From Epilithonimonas hispanica (GTDB lineage: Bacteria; Bacteroidota; Bacteroidia; Flavobacteriales; Weeksellaceae), in the NCBI RefSeq assembly GCF_003385395.1, contig NZ_QNUG01000004.1, positions 1-64,000 of the forward strand: a stretch of 64,000 bases of DNA, given 5' to 3'. How positions within the stretch are numbered: the first letter of the stretch is position 1; every line of letters starts with the position of its first letter. Below the pieces are notes generated by a model. That model had not been told where the DNA came from. It ran no database searches and saw only the letters and a program-made list of their open reading frames with translations. The position numbers were made by a program, and so were the translations under genes. This document shows, in pieces, positions 52,993-61,616 of the stretch.

Positions 52993-53559
52993 ATGGAGGA
53001 TTTTCTATTTTACTTGCAGCTGGGTTGGGATCATATTATTTCTTTGGACGCTTTGGATCATCAGCTTTTTATTTTGGCGTTGATTGCAGCTTATAGTTTC
53101 AAAGACTTAAAAAAATTATTGATATTGATTACTGCATTTACGATTGGACATTGTATCACATTAACTTTATCTAGTTTTGATATCATCCGCGTGAAAAGCA
53201 ATTGGGTAGAATTTTTGATTCCTTGTACGATTGTGATTACTGCTCTGGATAATATCATTTTTAAAGGAAAGCGACCTTATCAGTTTTATTTCGCTTTATT
53301 TTTTGGATTGATACACGGGATGGGATTTGCAAATACAGCCAGAATGATGCTTGCAAAAGAACAAAGTATTGCAATACCTCTTTTAGGCTTCAACATTGGA
53401 TTGGAATTGGGTCAAATTGCAATGGTTTTGGCAATCCTAATCATCTTCACAATCTTATCCAAAACAACAAAGCTCAATCAAAGAGAATGGCTTCTGATTA
53501 CCTCATCTGCTGCTGGAGCAATTGCGCTTCAAATGGCTTTGGAGAGAATGCCGTTTTAG
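52993..53559 (+). CDS. HupE/UreJ-like membrane protein
   Basis: A 188-residue integral membrane protein with five or six TM segments. Family marks are the N-terminal GWDHIISLDALDHQLFIL, FTIGHCITLTL in the second helix, and FGLIHGMGFAN with a histidine. HupE/UreJ proteins are known or suspected nickel/cobalt transporters; metal-binding histidines are visible but the substrate is inferred. The neighbour is DUF6702. Confidence 0.82.
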   Translation: MEDFLFYLQLGWDHIISLDALDHQLFILALIAAYSFKDLKKLLILITAFTIGHCITLTLSSFDIIRVKSNWVEFLIPCTIVITALDNIIFKGKRPYQFYFALFFGLIHGMGFANTARMMLAKEQSIAIPLLGFNIGLELGQIAMVLAILIIFTILSKTTKLNQREWLLITSSAAGAIALQMALERMPF

Positions 53560-53620
53560 TAAGTTTAAGTTAAAAAAAAAACATCTTTTTGACAGATCAT
53601 CATGTTTTTATGTTGAACCT

Positions 53621-53747
53621 GTAGCCCGACTTATTTCTTATTTATATATTATTTTTTATTTGAATCTTGTTCCTCGATTTGAATGGACGATTCGAGATCC
53701 TCAGAAGTGGTAAAATGGAAAAGGAAAGCTGATTAAGTCGCCCAAAA
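53621..53747 (-). repeat. 3'-end element, diverged copy
   Basis: On the minus strand it starts GGGCGACTTAATCAGCTTTCC 13 nt after the stop codon of the small membrane protein and ends AAGTCGGGCTACAG. The block order resembles the copies at 30405 and 40011. The inner part is AT-rich and diverged. It fills most of the gap 53560-53760. Confidence 0.5.
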
Positions 53748-53760
53748 CGTTGTTAATATA

Positions 53761-54129
53761 CTACTTCAAAACGCTCCATCTTGGGATAATTGCCAAAAGT
53801 CCGACTCCGATGTATAGAAAAATTGCGGTAATGTCTGAGTACAAAAAAGTGCTAAGGAAATAGTTGTGCAAGAGAAAATGTATAGCAACGAATATCGGAA
53901 AAAGAATAACTCCAACTTTTCTGTAAAGCAAAATCAAAATCCAACTGATAATTACCAAAATATCTACACCGAAAGTGTAATAGAAAAAATTACTTGGAAT
54001 ATTAATCTGCTGATGAAGAGAATACTCTGCATAATCTGTATTAATACTTAGAAAATAAACCAAAATTATCAATCCGAAAAAGAGGTAATAATCTTTGTTG
54101 TTTTTGAAACTTCTGTCTGCTGAATCCAT
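53761..54129 (-). CDS. Small membrane protein of unknown function
   Basis: A 122-residue protein with four hydrophobic segments (about residues 12-30, 50-67, 72-92 and 97-117) and a short polar N-terminus. I do not recognise the family. It lies on the minus strand downstream of the Lrp regulator gene but behind that gene's terminator, so it is probably a separate transcript. Confidence 0.65.
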   Translation of the reverse strand: MDSADRSFKNNKDYYLFFGLIILVYFLSINTDYAEYSLHQQINIPSNFFYYTFGVDILVIISWILILLYRKVGVILFPIFVAIHFLLHNYFLSTFLYSDITAIFLYIGVGLLAIIPRWSVLK

Positions 54130-54142
54130 GGTATAAAAGTAT

Positions 54143-54168
54143 AAAAAAAGAGCTTACGAATAAGCTCC
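54143..54168 (-). terminator. Terminator of the Lrp gene
   Basis: On the minus strand GAGCTTA / TAAGCTC with a TTCG loop is followed by a T-run. It lies 27 nt after the Lrp stop codon. Confidence 0.8.
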
Positions 54169-54194
54169 TTTCTATAAAAATTTCTATTAACTAA

Positions 54195-54665
54195 CTATAT
54201 ACTAACCGCGTTTATAAGACGGTTTTTATCACTAATGTATTCCTCCATAGAGATCATACTTTCTGTTCTCATCACATCTTGGATGTCATCTATCTGATAG
54301 ATAATTTTTTTTGCATCTTCTGTATTTTTTGCTCTCATTTTGCAGAAGATATTATATTTTCCTGATGTTACGCTAGCTTCCACAACATTCGGAATCAAAG
54401 ACAATTGCTTCAATACTTCTTGTGTATGGTTTGACTTTGTAAGCAAGATACCGATGAATGCTGTAAAGTTATAGTCTAATTTGCTATAATCTATACTAAG
54501 AGATGATCCTAAAATGATTCCTGCATCTTCCATTTTTTTCACTCTTACGTGGATCGTTCCAGCCGAAACATCCATCTGTTTAGCAATTTCTGTGAAAGGC
54601 ATTCTTGTGTTTTCTACCAAGAAATCTAGGATTTTTTTATCGATATCGTCTAATTGATAGTTCAT
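54195..54665 (-). CDS. Lrp/AsnC family transcriptional regulator
   Basis: A 156-residue DNA-binding protein. The N-terminal helix-turn-helix is LDDIDKKILDFLVENTRMPFTEIAKQMDVSAGTIHVRVKKME; the C-terminal RAM ligand domain spans about residues 65-145 (FTAFIGILLTKSN, NVVEASVTSGKYNIFCKMRA). Effectors are usually amino acids. A minus-strand TAAATTTG element at 54709-54716 is a good promoter candidate. No target genes are adjacent apart from tamB upstream. Confidence 0.92.
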   Translation of the reverse strand: MNYQLDDIDKKILDFLVENTRMPFTEIAKQMDVSAGTIHVRVKKMEDAGIILGSSLSIDYSKLDYNFTAFIGILLTKSNHTQEVLKQLSLIPNVVEASVTSGKYNIFCKMRAKNTEDAKKIIYQIDDIQDVMRTESMISMEEYISDKNRLINAVSI

Positions 54666-54795
54666 TGTTTGATTTTATTATTTATTTAAAATATGTCTAA
54701 TTTTTTTGCAAATTTAAAAAAAATTAAATTAACTAAAAACAAATATTAAAACATTAACAGCTTTTAACAAAACCTAAGCAAACTCATGATAATTA

Positions 54796-57700
54796 TCATT
54801 TTATCGGCTTGTTTTTTAAAGAATCTTCTTTATTTTGCCCAACCGCGACTGTATCAGATTTTGTCTTATCTCTGTTTTTTCGCTTCCTAAACAAACCTCT
54901 AAACGAATTAAAACTTCTACTATACACAACACCAACTCCATAGCTTTGATTTAAAGCATTGGCGGTGGCTGTACCCAATCCAAAATTAGATGGTTTGGAA
55001 TATGCTCTTAGTAATCGACTTCCATTATTGGCTCTACTGAAGTCATATTCTATTGTACCTTCCGCAGAGAGATAGTTGCTGTTTGTATTTTCTGTTCTTG
55101 CAATCGGAACTCCTAAGCCTGTTTTAAAATTAATCCTAGGTGATAATGCTAAGCTTACACTTGTATTTGCCCTATCCGAAGTATTAGACCCCAAATCTCC
55201 TGTTATATAATCCAAATTAACCTGAAAATTGCTACTGATGGTATTAAGAACACTTCCCAATTGTTTGAAAGCCATATTCACACCTTGGCTAAGGGCTGTA
55301 TTCCCAACATTGATTGGAACTCCGGAACTTGCCACATTAAAACTATTAAGCACAAGAATAGATCCAAACTGCATCACTCTTTCATCTTGATTACTCATTT
55401 TTTCGGCTAAAGTTTCTCTTACCTGAGACGAAACATCCGGCGCAGAAACTCCAAAAGCAATATCTGGCTTAGTCAACGTTCCTGTAATTTTGGTTGTTAA
55501 AACAATATTAACCGGTTGTGTAAGACTCATCCCAAGATATTCTCCTGTATTGGTAATAGGTCTGGTATAATTGGCTTTGATATCAAGATCTGGCAACATT
55601 GGACTTCCTGTCCATCGGATTAAGCTTCCTCTTGCAATTTGGAAAGTTCTGTCCAAGATAGCTTTGGAAACAAAAGTTCCATTGTCCACTGTGTAAGTTC
55701 CATTCATCAGGATATTACCACTCCTTTCCATTCTGAATTTCAAATGATTGGCATCTCCCTTTACAGCAATACTTCCAACATCATCGCCTACCAAAACATT
55801 AACCATAGAGTTTTTATCTATACTTACATCAAAATCTATCAGCATATTAGCCCCAGATTGTTTCTTTTTCTCTATGGAAATCCCACCCGCTTCATCACGT
55901 TTTAAGAATCTAAGAATTTTAAATTCATCGACATTAGCTGTAGAAGCACTATTAAAAGTAAATGTACTATTATTAATGACTTTAAGTCCATCATTTGGTG
56001 TACTGATTTCCAACCCCGAAACTGGTCCACTGACATAGACATCTCCTTCTCCATAAACACGTCCCCAGAAAAGATCATTTTCTTCTTGAGTAGAATTAAG
56101 GACCAAAAGATTATCCGCCCTCATAATCAAGTTGACACCAAGAGATGATAAAGTTTCAAATTGAATTGATCCAGAAATACTTCCTTTAGAATTAGACCTT
56201 CCATCTTTGATTGCAATATTATTAAGAAGTGCCAAACCTCTGGAAAGATTGATTACCGTATCATCAAAAGAATAGTCTACTCCTGTAAACAACAATTTCA
56301 AGCCAAATCCTTTCAAAGCAATATCTCCACTATAATCCAAATCATTCATTGGACCAGAAATTTTCAAATCTCCTGTAGCTTTCCCTCGGAAATTTCCAAA
56401 AATCTGTTTCACAAACTGTTGAGCAAATGCAAGATCAAATTCGTCCATTTTAGCACTCACATCCAAAACTGGCGAAGACGGATTATTATCAATCGTTCCT
56501 GTAACATCCAAAGTATTATGACCTAAAAGATCCGAAGACAAGGCTTGAATATTAACGTCAAAGACATTCGGTTTTTCACTTTTGGTAATTCTGGTTTCGA
56601 TATTACCCATTGCTTTGTCATTCATAAAGATATTCTCGATATCTAGATCTACTAATGGTTCCAGATTATTCCCCGATTTCTTAACCAAGATTGTTCCGTT
56701 AGCAGTACCTTTGATATTCATATCATTTTCCCCTCCATTTCCTAATGCTAACAACTTAGAAATATCAAAGTTCTTAACTTCTGCATCCGCTACAAATTCT
56801 TTAGCTGACTTAAAATCTGCATTCTTTACTAATAGCTCACTTTCATCAGAAAAGATTCTCAAATTTTTAACTATAAAATCTTTTTCCTTATTTCTATAAG
56901 TAATCGAATGATTGAGTTCCGGGCTGGTATCTACACTCCAAGCTACATCATTAAAGGTAATTGTCGTAGGTTCAAAACGGAAAACATAATCACCCGCAGA
57001 ATTAGTTGTCTGATTAATATTAACTGCATATTCTTTCATTTTCTTTGCAGCTTCATCATCCAAGGTTCCCAACTCGAAGGTTGTAGAGATATACAAAACC
57101 TGACTATTTCTATTAGCAGCAACAAAATCTACATCTCGCAAAACATTTTTAGCATATTGAGCTCTTTTAGCATATAAATCCAATTGTTTTTCAAAATTAG
57201 CAGTGTTAACTCTTAATCTCAGACTATCCACCATGGCGCTGTCTTTGGTTTTAGTCAAATCTGGTTGATAGGTTGCGTCGGTTTCTGCCAGGAATTTTTC
57301 AGCTTCGGTCAATTCTTTTTTGCTGGTCATCACATATTTGATTTTTGTAGCATCAGCATTCAGAATCAAATCGTTGGTATTACCATCGTATTTCCCGGCC
57401 ACTTTCGCACCATCTGGTAATTCTAAGTTCGGAACAAAGAAAGAAACCAAACCTTGCTTTACATCAAAATCAAAATCGAAATTCTGCCCGTTATAAGTTT
57501 TCTTCGGAGGATTCCCAACCATTATTTTGTTGATACTGTTGGTAATCATATTCCCAATATCTTCCAGATCAAATCTTCCAGATATCCTTCCGTTAACAGC
57601 TCCAGACGCATCTACAGAAACAATCCTGTTTCCATTTTCAAAGAAAGCTTTGATTTTGGAATCCGGAATATGAAGTTTTTGAGACGAAGAATTAAGCGTT

Positions 57701-59460
57701 AGGTTTTGAATACTTGTATCAAGATTCAAATCATTCAGATTCGTCATCGCCGCTTTTCCTACAAGATGTCCACTTACAGAATTCGTATCGCCTGCAGAAA
57801 CTCCAAAATAATTCAAATCCACATATTTGATATCCGCATCAAAATCCGCCAGTAATCTTTTGGTGCTGAAATCTACAAAACCTTTGAAAGTCCATTTGGC
57901 GTGAGCATCGTTGGAATTAACATTTCCTGTAAATCGTTTTTTATTAAGGATTCCGTCAATCGAAATATTATTAAGGCTTTTCCCCATCAAATCGATATGA
58001 TTGACATCGGAAGTAGTTTTCACATACATCGTATTAACATCAAAACCTTCTCCCTGAACATTGAATTTACCAGAAATCAAACCAACTTGTTTGTTCTTTG
58101 TCAACGCGGTTACATTCAAATCTTTGACTTCGGCTAATCCTTTAAATTTTGGACGTTTTGAGCTGTAATCTACGAGATTAAAATTGGTTACTTTTGCTTG
58201 CCCAATTCCCGTAATCAGGTTGCCTGTTGCAAAAACTTGTTTTGGATTGATTTTTACAGAACCGTTATATTTTAATCTTCCGAAATCATCGGCAAAATTC
58301 CCCATTTTGGAGGAGATAAACTTTGGCAAAGAGAGTTTCAAACCTTTATAAGTAAAATCGGCAGAAACATTTTTACTTTCGATGAAAAATTTCTTATCCA
58401 AAACACTCGAGATGGTCATCTTGTTGGTATTCAGATTGATTTCTTGTGACCTAATTAAGAAATTATTTAAAGTAAAATCATTAAGTGGCCCAGTCATTGT
58501 TCCCGAAATATTGATTGGCGTATAATTGTCCCAATCTGGCACAAAATAACTCAAATCATAACCACTTATCTGACTTCCCGGAATCATTTTCAAATCCCAT
58601 TTGACTTTGTTTCCAAAATCACCAAACTTGGTAACCGGGTCAAGATTCATCGTTACTTCTCCTTGAAGTAAAGAATGGTCTGTATTGAAGGTCAAATTCC
58701 CTAATTTCAGATGCTTTTTTGTCAATTCAAAATTGGTAGAAAAAGTATCGACAACGTGTTCTTTTCCGTATCGTTTTGTAATGAAATTGAAGTTTCTAAT
58801 ATCTGCAGAAACATCTGCGCCTTCCACTTTTAGAGAAGTCACATTTAGATTAACTTTTCTTGCATCTAGCCATTTTCCCGCTTCTCCCGGACTATTTTCA
58901 TTAATGATACTTGCAATCCCATTGATGATATCAAACTTCATCCCCATTTTGAAAGGCTTCCTCTTTGAATCACGAGGTTTCCCGTCATCAAAATTATCAA
59001 CGTATCGGATAAAATTACTGATGCTGTCTCCTTTATAAGTAATGACACGAATAGTTGGCTCGATAACGGTTGCTTGATTGAATTTGATATCTCTTGTATT
59101 GAAAGCCAAAGCCATCCAGTCCGACGCTACTCGCATCTCTTTTGCTTTTACAAACTCATTACCTTTATAATCTTTGATATGTAAACCTTTTATCGTAACA
59201 TCTCCGAAAAAATTGACGTCAATATCATCAATAGACATTCCCATTTTCAGGTCTTTATTCAGAAAATCTATGGCTTGATTGGCGATGTAACGTTTGGTAA
59301 CAGGAAGATTAATGATAATCAGAATCAAAGCAACCAATGCAATAATGCTGTAAGAAACAGTGCTCAGAATTGTTAAAAAAAGCGAACGTTTCTTCTTGAT
59401 GACTGGTTTGTCATTGATTGGTTCTTCGTTATTTATATTTTTATTTTCTAACTTTGCCAT
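54796..59460 (-). CDS. tamB: Translocation/assembly module TamB (DUF490)
   Basis: A 1554-residue inner-membrane-anchored AsmA-like protein that spans the periplasm and is thought to carry lipids to, or help assembly in, the outer membrane. The N-terminal helix is about residues 31-50 (SIIALVALILIIINLPV). A long beta-rich body with repeats follows, and the TamB domain occupies about the last 450 residues (AYTVDNGTF region, LTKPDIAFGVSAPDVSSQVRETLAEK). The tail is Lys-rich. Its start codon is 5 bp from that of divergent tsaD. No tamA is visible in the window. Confidence 0.9.
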   Translation of the reverse strand: MAKLENKNINNEEPINDKPVIKKKRSLFLTILSTVSYSIIALVALILIIINLPVTKRYIANQAIDFLNKDLKMGMSIDDIDVNFFGDVTIKGLHIKDYKGNEFVKAKEMRVASDWMALAFNTRDIKFNQATVIEPTIRVITYKGDSISNFIRYVDNFDDGKPRDSKRKPFKMGMKFDIINGIASIINENSPGEAGKWLDARKVNLNVTSLKVEGADVSADIRNFNFITKRYGKEHVVDTFSTNFELTKKHLKLGNLTFNTDHSLLQGEVTMNLDPVTKFGDFGNKVKWDLKMIPGSQISGYDLSYFVPDWDNYTPINISGTMTGPLNDFTLNNFLIRSQEINLNTNKMTISSVLDKKFFIESKNVSADFTYKGLKLSLPKFISSKMGNFADDFGRLKYNGSVKINPKQVFATGNLITGIGQAKVTNFNLVDYSSKRPKFKGLAEVKDLNVTALTKNKQVGLISGKFNVQGEGFDVNTMYVKTTSDVNHIDLMGKSLNNISIDGILNKKRFTGNVNSNDAHAKWTFKGFVDFSTKRLLADFDADIKYVDLNYFGVSAGDTNSVSGHLVGKAAMTNLNDLNLDTSIQNLTLNSSSQKLHIPDSKIKAFFENGNRIVSVDASGAVNGRISGRFDLEDIGNMITNSINKIMVGNPPKKTYNGQNFDFDFDVKQGLVSFFVPNLELPDGAKVAGKYDGNTNDLILNADATKIKYVMTSKKELTEAEKFLAETDATYQPDLTKTKDSAMVDSLRLRVNTANFEKQLDLYAKRAQYAKNVLRDVDFVAANRNSQVLYISTTFELGTLDDEAAKKMKEYAVNINQTTNSAGDYVFRFEPTTITFNDVAWSVDTSPELNHSITYRNKEKDFIVKNLRIFSDESELLVKNADFKSAKEFVADAEVKNFDISKLLALGNGGENDMNIKGTANGTILVKKSGNNLEPLVDLDIENIFMNDKAMGNIETRITKSEKPNVFDVNIQALSSDLLGHNTLDVTGTIDNNPSSPVLDVSAKMDEFDLAFAQQFVKQIFGNFRGKATGDLKISGPMNDLDYSGDIALKGFGLKLLFTGVDYSFDDTVINLSRGLALLNNIAIKDGRSNSKGSISGSIQFETLSSLGVNLIMRADNLLVLNSTQEENDLFWGRVYGEGDVYVSGPVSGLEISTPNDGLKVINNSTFTFNSASTANVDEFKILRFLKRDEAGGISIEKKKQSGANMLIDFDVSIDKNSMVNVLVGDDVGSIAVKGDANHLKFRMERSGNILMNGTYTVDNGTFVSKAILDRTFQIARGSLIRWTGSPMLPDLDIKANYTRPITNTGEYLGMSLTQPVNIVLTTKITGTLTKPDIAFGVSAPDVSSQVRETLAEKMSNQDERVMQFGSILVLNSFNVASSGVPINVGNTALSQGVNMAFKQLGSVLNTISSNFQVNLDYITGDLGSNTSDRANTSVSLALSPRINFKTGLGVPIARTENTNSNYLSAEGTIEYDFSRANNGSRLLRAYSKPSNFGLGTATANALNQSYGVGVVYSRSFNSFRGLFRKRKNRDKTKSDTVAVGQNKEDSLKNKPIK
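59449..59456 (+). promoter_or_regulatory. tsaD promoter -7 element within the tamB start region
   Basis: TAACTTTG lies 9 nt before the tsaD ATG (59466), inside the first codons of divergent tamB. Transcription of tsaD would begin within a few bases of its start codon. Confidence 0.5.
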
Positions 59461-59465
59461 CTATT

Positions 59466-60482
59466 ATGAGCGAGTCAATTATTTTAGGTATCGAGTCTTC
59501 TTGCGACGACACTTCCGCAGCAATCATCAGGGATAACAAAATCCTTTCCAACATTGCTGCCAATCAGGAAATCCATAACGAATATGGTGGTGTTGTACCA
59601 GAATTAGCCTCTCGTGCTCACCAGCAAAACATTATTCCTGTCGTAGAAAAAGCATTCTCGAAAGCAAATATACAACAAAATGACATTTGCGCGATTGGCT
59701 TCACACGTGGTCCTGGACTTTTGGGTTCACTCTTGGTCGGAACCTCTTTTGCAAAATCACTTGCGATGAGTCTGGACGTTCCATTGATAGAAGTCAATCA
59801 TTTGCAGGCGCATATTCTCGCCCATTTTATTGAAGATGCTAATCCTACACCGCCCACGTTTCCGTTTCTATGTTTAACAGTTTCTGGCGGTCATACAATG
59901 ATTGTTTTGATTAAGGATTACTTCGATATGGAAATTATCGGAAAAACCATTGATGATGCCGCAGGCGAAGCTTTCGACAAAATCGGAAAAATATTTGATC
60001 TTGATTATCCTGCCGGCCCCATTGTGGACAGATTAGCCAAAGAAGGAAATCCTGATGCCTTCAAATTCAACAAACCGAGAATGGAAGGTTACGATTATTC
60101 TTTCAGTGGGATTAAGACTTCTGTTTTATATTTTATCCAAAAAGAAGTGAGGAAAAATCCTGATTTTATTAAAGACAATCTGAATGACCTTTGCGCTTCT
60201 GTTCAGAAATCCATTATTGAAATTTTGATGGATAAATTGGAAAAAGCTTCCACTGATCTTAATGTAAAAGATGTTGCCATTGCCGGTGGAGTTTCTGCCA
60301 ATTCTAGTCTTAGAAAAGCAATGGAAGACAATCGTGAAAAACTCGGCTGGAATATCTTCATCCCAAAATTCGAATATACTACAGACAACGCTGCAATGAT
60401 TGCAATGGTTGCTAAATTGAAATACGAACGTGGCGAGTTTACGGATATCAGGACGACTGCGACTGCCAAGTATGATTTGTAA
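59466..60482 (+). CDS. tsaD: tRNA N6-adenosine threonylcarbamoyltransferase TsaD
   Basis: A 338-residue ATPase-fold enzyme that makes t6A37 in ANN-decoding tRNAs with TsaB, TsaC and TsaE. The N-terminal ILGIESSCDDTSAAI and the metal-binding NHLQAHILAH (H-x3-H) are present, followed by LTVSGGHTMIV and the late GGVSANSSLR motif. ATG 59466 fits the conserved start; a longer frame runs into tamB and is unlikely. Essential in most bacteria. Confidence 0.96.
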   Translation: MSESIILGIESSCDDTSAAIIRDNKILSNIAANQEIHNEYGGVVPELASRAHQQNIIPVVEKAFSKANIQQNDICAIGFTRGPGLLGSLLVGTSFAKSLAMSLDVPLIEVNHLQAHILAHFIEDANPTPPTFPFLCLTVSGGHTMIVLIKDYFDMEIIGKTIDDAAGEAFDKIGKIFDLDYPAGPIVDRLAKEGNPDAFKFNKPRMEGYDYSFSGIKTSVLYFIQKEVRKNPDFIKDNLNDLCASVQKSIIEILMDKLEKASTDLNVKDVAIAGGVSANSSLRKAMEDNREKLGWNIFIPKFEYTTDNAAMIAMVAKLKYERGEFTDIRTTATAKYDL

Positions 60483-60510
60483 TTATTAGATTTTATTTGA
60501 AAATTGAAAT

Positions 60511-61014
60511 ATGAAAAGAATATTAATTATAATGCTAATATTTCAATTTTTCAATTCTTATGCACAAGAAGTTAATATTGATTATTGCAATCTCAAATAC
60601 GAAATTGATACCGTTGGGCTCTCAAAAACAGGCATATTAAGATTAAATATCACTAATAATGAATTAGTCAAATTAAAGATTTCCGACGAATTTAGTGAAG
60701 TTAGAATTCAACCAATCAATGTAGAGAAATTTGAAAAAAACTTAAATCAATTTGATAAAATTCCAAAATCAATCATAGATGTTAACTGTCTAAATTGTTT
60801 TGGTAAATTCAAAAATGTAAAACCAAACACTACAATATCTTATTCAATTAATATAAATGATTCAAAATTTTTCAAAGAAATTTTGACACAAGCAAAAGCT
60901 ACTTATCGTTTTAATATTTGGTTTGACACAATTGATATGATAAAATATTCTAAATCAAAAAAATGCTTCTCACGAAGTTTCACTTCGGATAAGATTATCT
61001 ACAAAAAAAATTAG
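60511..61014 (+). CDS. Secreted protein of unknown function
   Basis: A 167-residue unrecognised protein with a signal peptide (MKRILIIMLIFQFFNSYAQ). The mature part is rich in Asn, Lys and Ile and has a C-L-N-C pair (VNCLNCFGKF) near the middle. It begins 28 bp after tsaD and could share its transcript. The AT content seems very high even for this window. Confidence 0.65.
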   Translation: MKRILIIMLIFQFFNSYAQEVNIDYCNLKYEIDTVGLSKTGILRLNITNNELVKLKISDEFSEVRIQPINVEKFEKNLNQFDKIPKSIIDVNCLNCFGKFKNVKPNTTISYSININDSKFFKEILTQAKATYRFNIWFDTIDMIKYSKSKKCFSRSFTSDKIIYKKN

Positions 61015-61046
61015 GAAAATAAAAATTAATTCTAACACCCAACCCA

Positions 61047-61103
61047 CGCTAGCGCGAGCATCTTGCTCGTGAACACAGTACGAGCGAGACGCTCGCACTA
61101 GCG
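61047..61103. repeat. GC-rich hairpin repeat
   Basis: The arm CGCTAGCGCGAGCATCTTGC (61047-61069) pairs imperfectly with CGAGCGAGACGCTCGCACTA (61081-61103) across a short loop. It is far more GC-rich than its surroundings. Elements of this sequence type are familiar from Flavobacteriia intergenic regions. It lies 22 nt before the ATG of the next gene, so it sits in that gene's 5' region. Confidence 0.7.
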
Positions 61104-61124
61104 AACAAAGTTAAAACAGAATTT

Positions 61125-61541
61125 ATGAAACTACTATTAGAAGAAAAACAACTCGGAACGCAATCTAAAAAGAATTCAAAATATTATTGGATTCTGGAAA
61201 CCATTACGGGTAAAGTTGAAACGCCAAGCGAAACGGAAGATTTTGGTTTGATAAGTTCTGAAAACGGTTTTATACAAGATATCAAAGAAGAAATATTGGA
61301 AACTATCAATTCTGAAAATGTATTCAGTTTTCCATACGAGCCCAAAGAAGGTGATTTTCTTTCCATCAAAAACAACCTTAAAAAAAACGAATACCTCAGT
61401 CTGATTTTCCTCAACAACACTTGGATTGAGGAAGTCTACATGTGTTCTTACCGAGAATGTGACACAGACATCTACACTACCTCGAAAACTGGTATTGCTT
61501 TCATCAGTGAGAATGAAATCGCATTTCAAAACATCAAATAA
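61125..61541 (+). CDS. Hypothetical cytosolic protein
   Basis: A 138-residue protein without signal peptide or TM segments, rich in Glu, Ser and Thr. It has a YMCSYRECDTDIYTTSKTG stretch near the end. I do not recognise the family. A strong GC-rich hairpin stands directly upstream and could affect its translation. Gene status is supported by length and base composition only. Confidence 0.55.
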   Translation: MKLLLEEKQLGTQSKKNSKYYWILETITGKVETPSETEDFGLISSENGFIQDIKEEILETINSENVFSFPYEPKEGDFLSIKNNLKKNEYLSLIFLNNTWIEEVYMCSYRECDTDIYTTSKTGIAFISENEIAFQNIK

Positions 61542-61568
61542 AAATAATACGTCCATTAACTTTAAGCA

Positions 61569-61598
61569 TTGACTTTTAAAGTTTAAAACTTATTTTTG
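61569..61598 (+). promoter_or_regulatory. Promoter of the DUF808 gene
   Basis: TTGAC near 61569 and TATTTTTG at 61591-61598 are about 19 nt apart and fit the consensus. The start codon follows 18 nt later. Confidence 0.6.
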
Positions 61599-61616
61599 TA
61601 TCAAAATAAAAAAGTT

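Noticed and set aside
54796-59460. Many plus-strand open frames opposite tamB, valS, the RND gene and others.
   Set aside because: They are shadows of clear coding frames, with no domains or upstream promoters.
61047-61103. CRISPR-like or tRNA-like structure in the GC-rich hairpin.
   Set aside because: There is one hairpin only, with no repeat-spacer array, and no cloverleaf or anticodon arm can be drawn.
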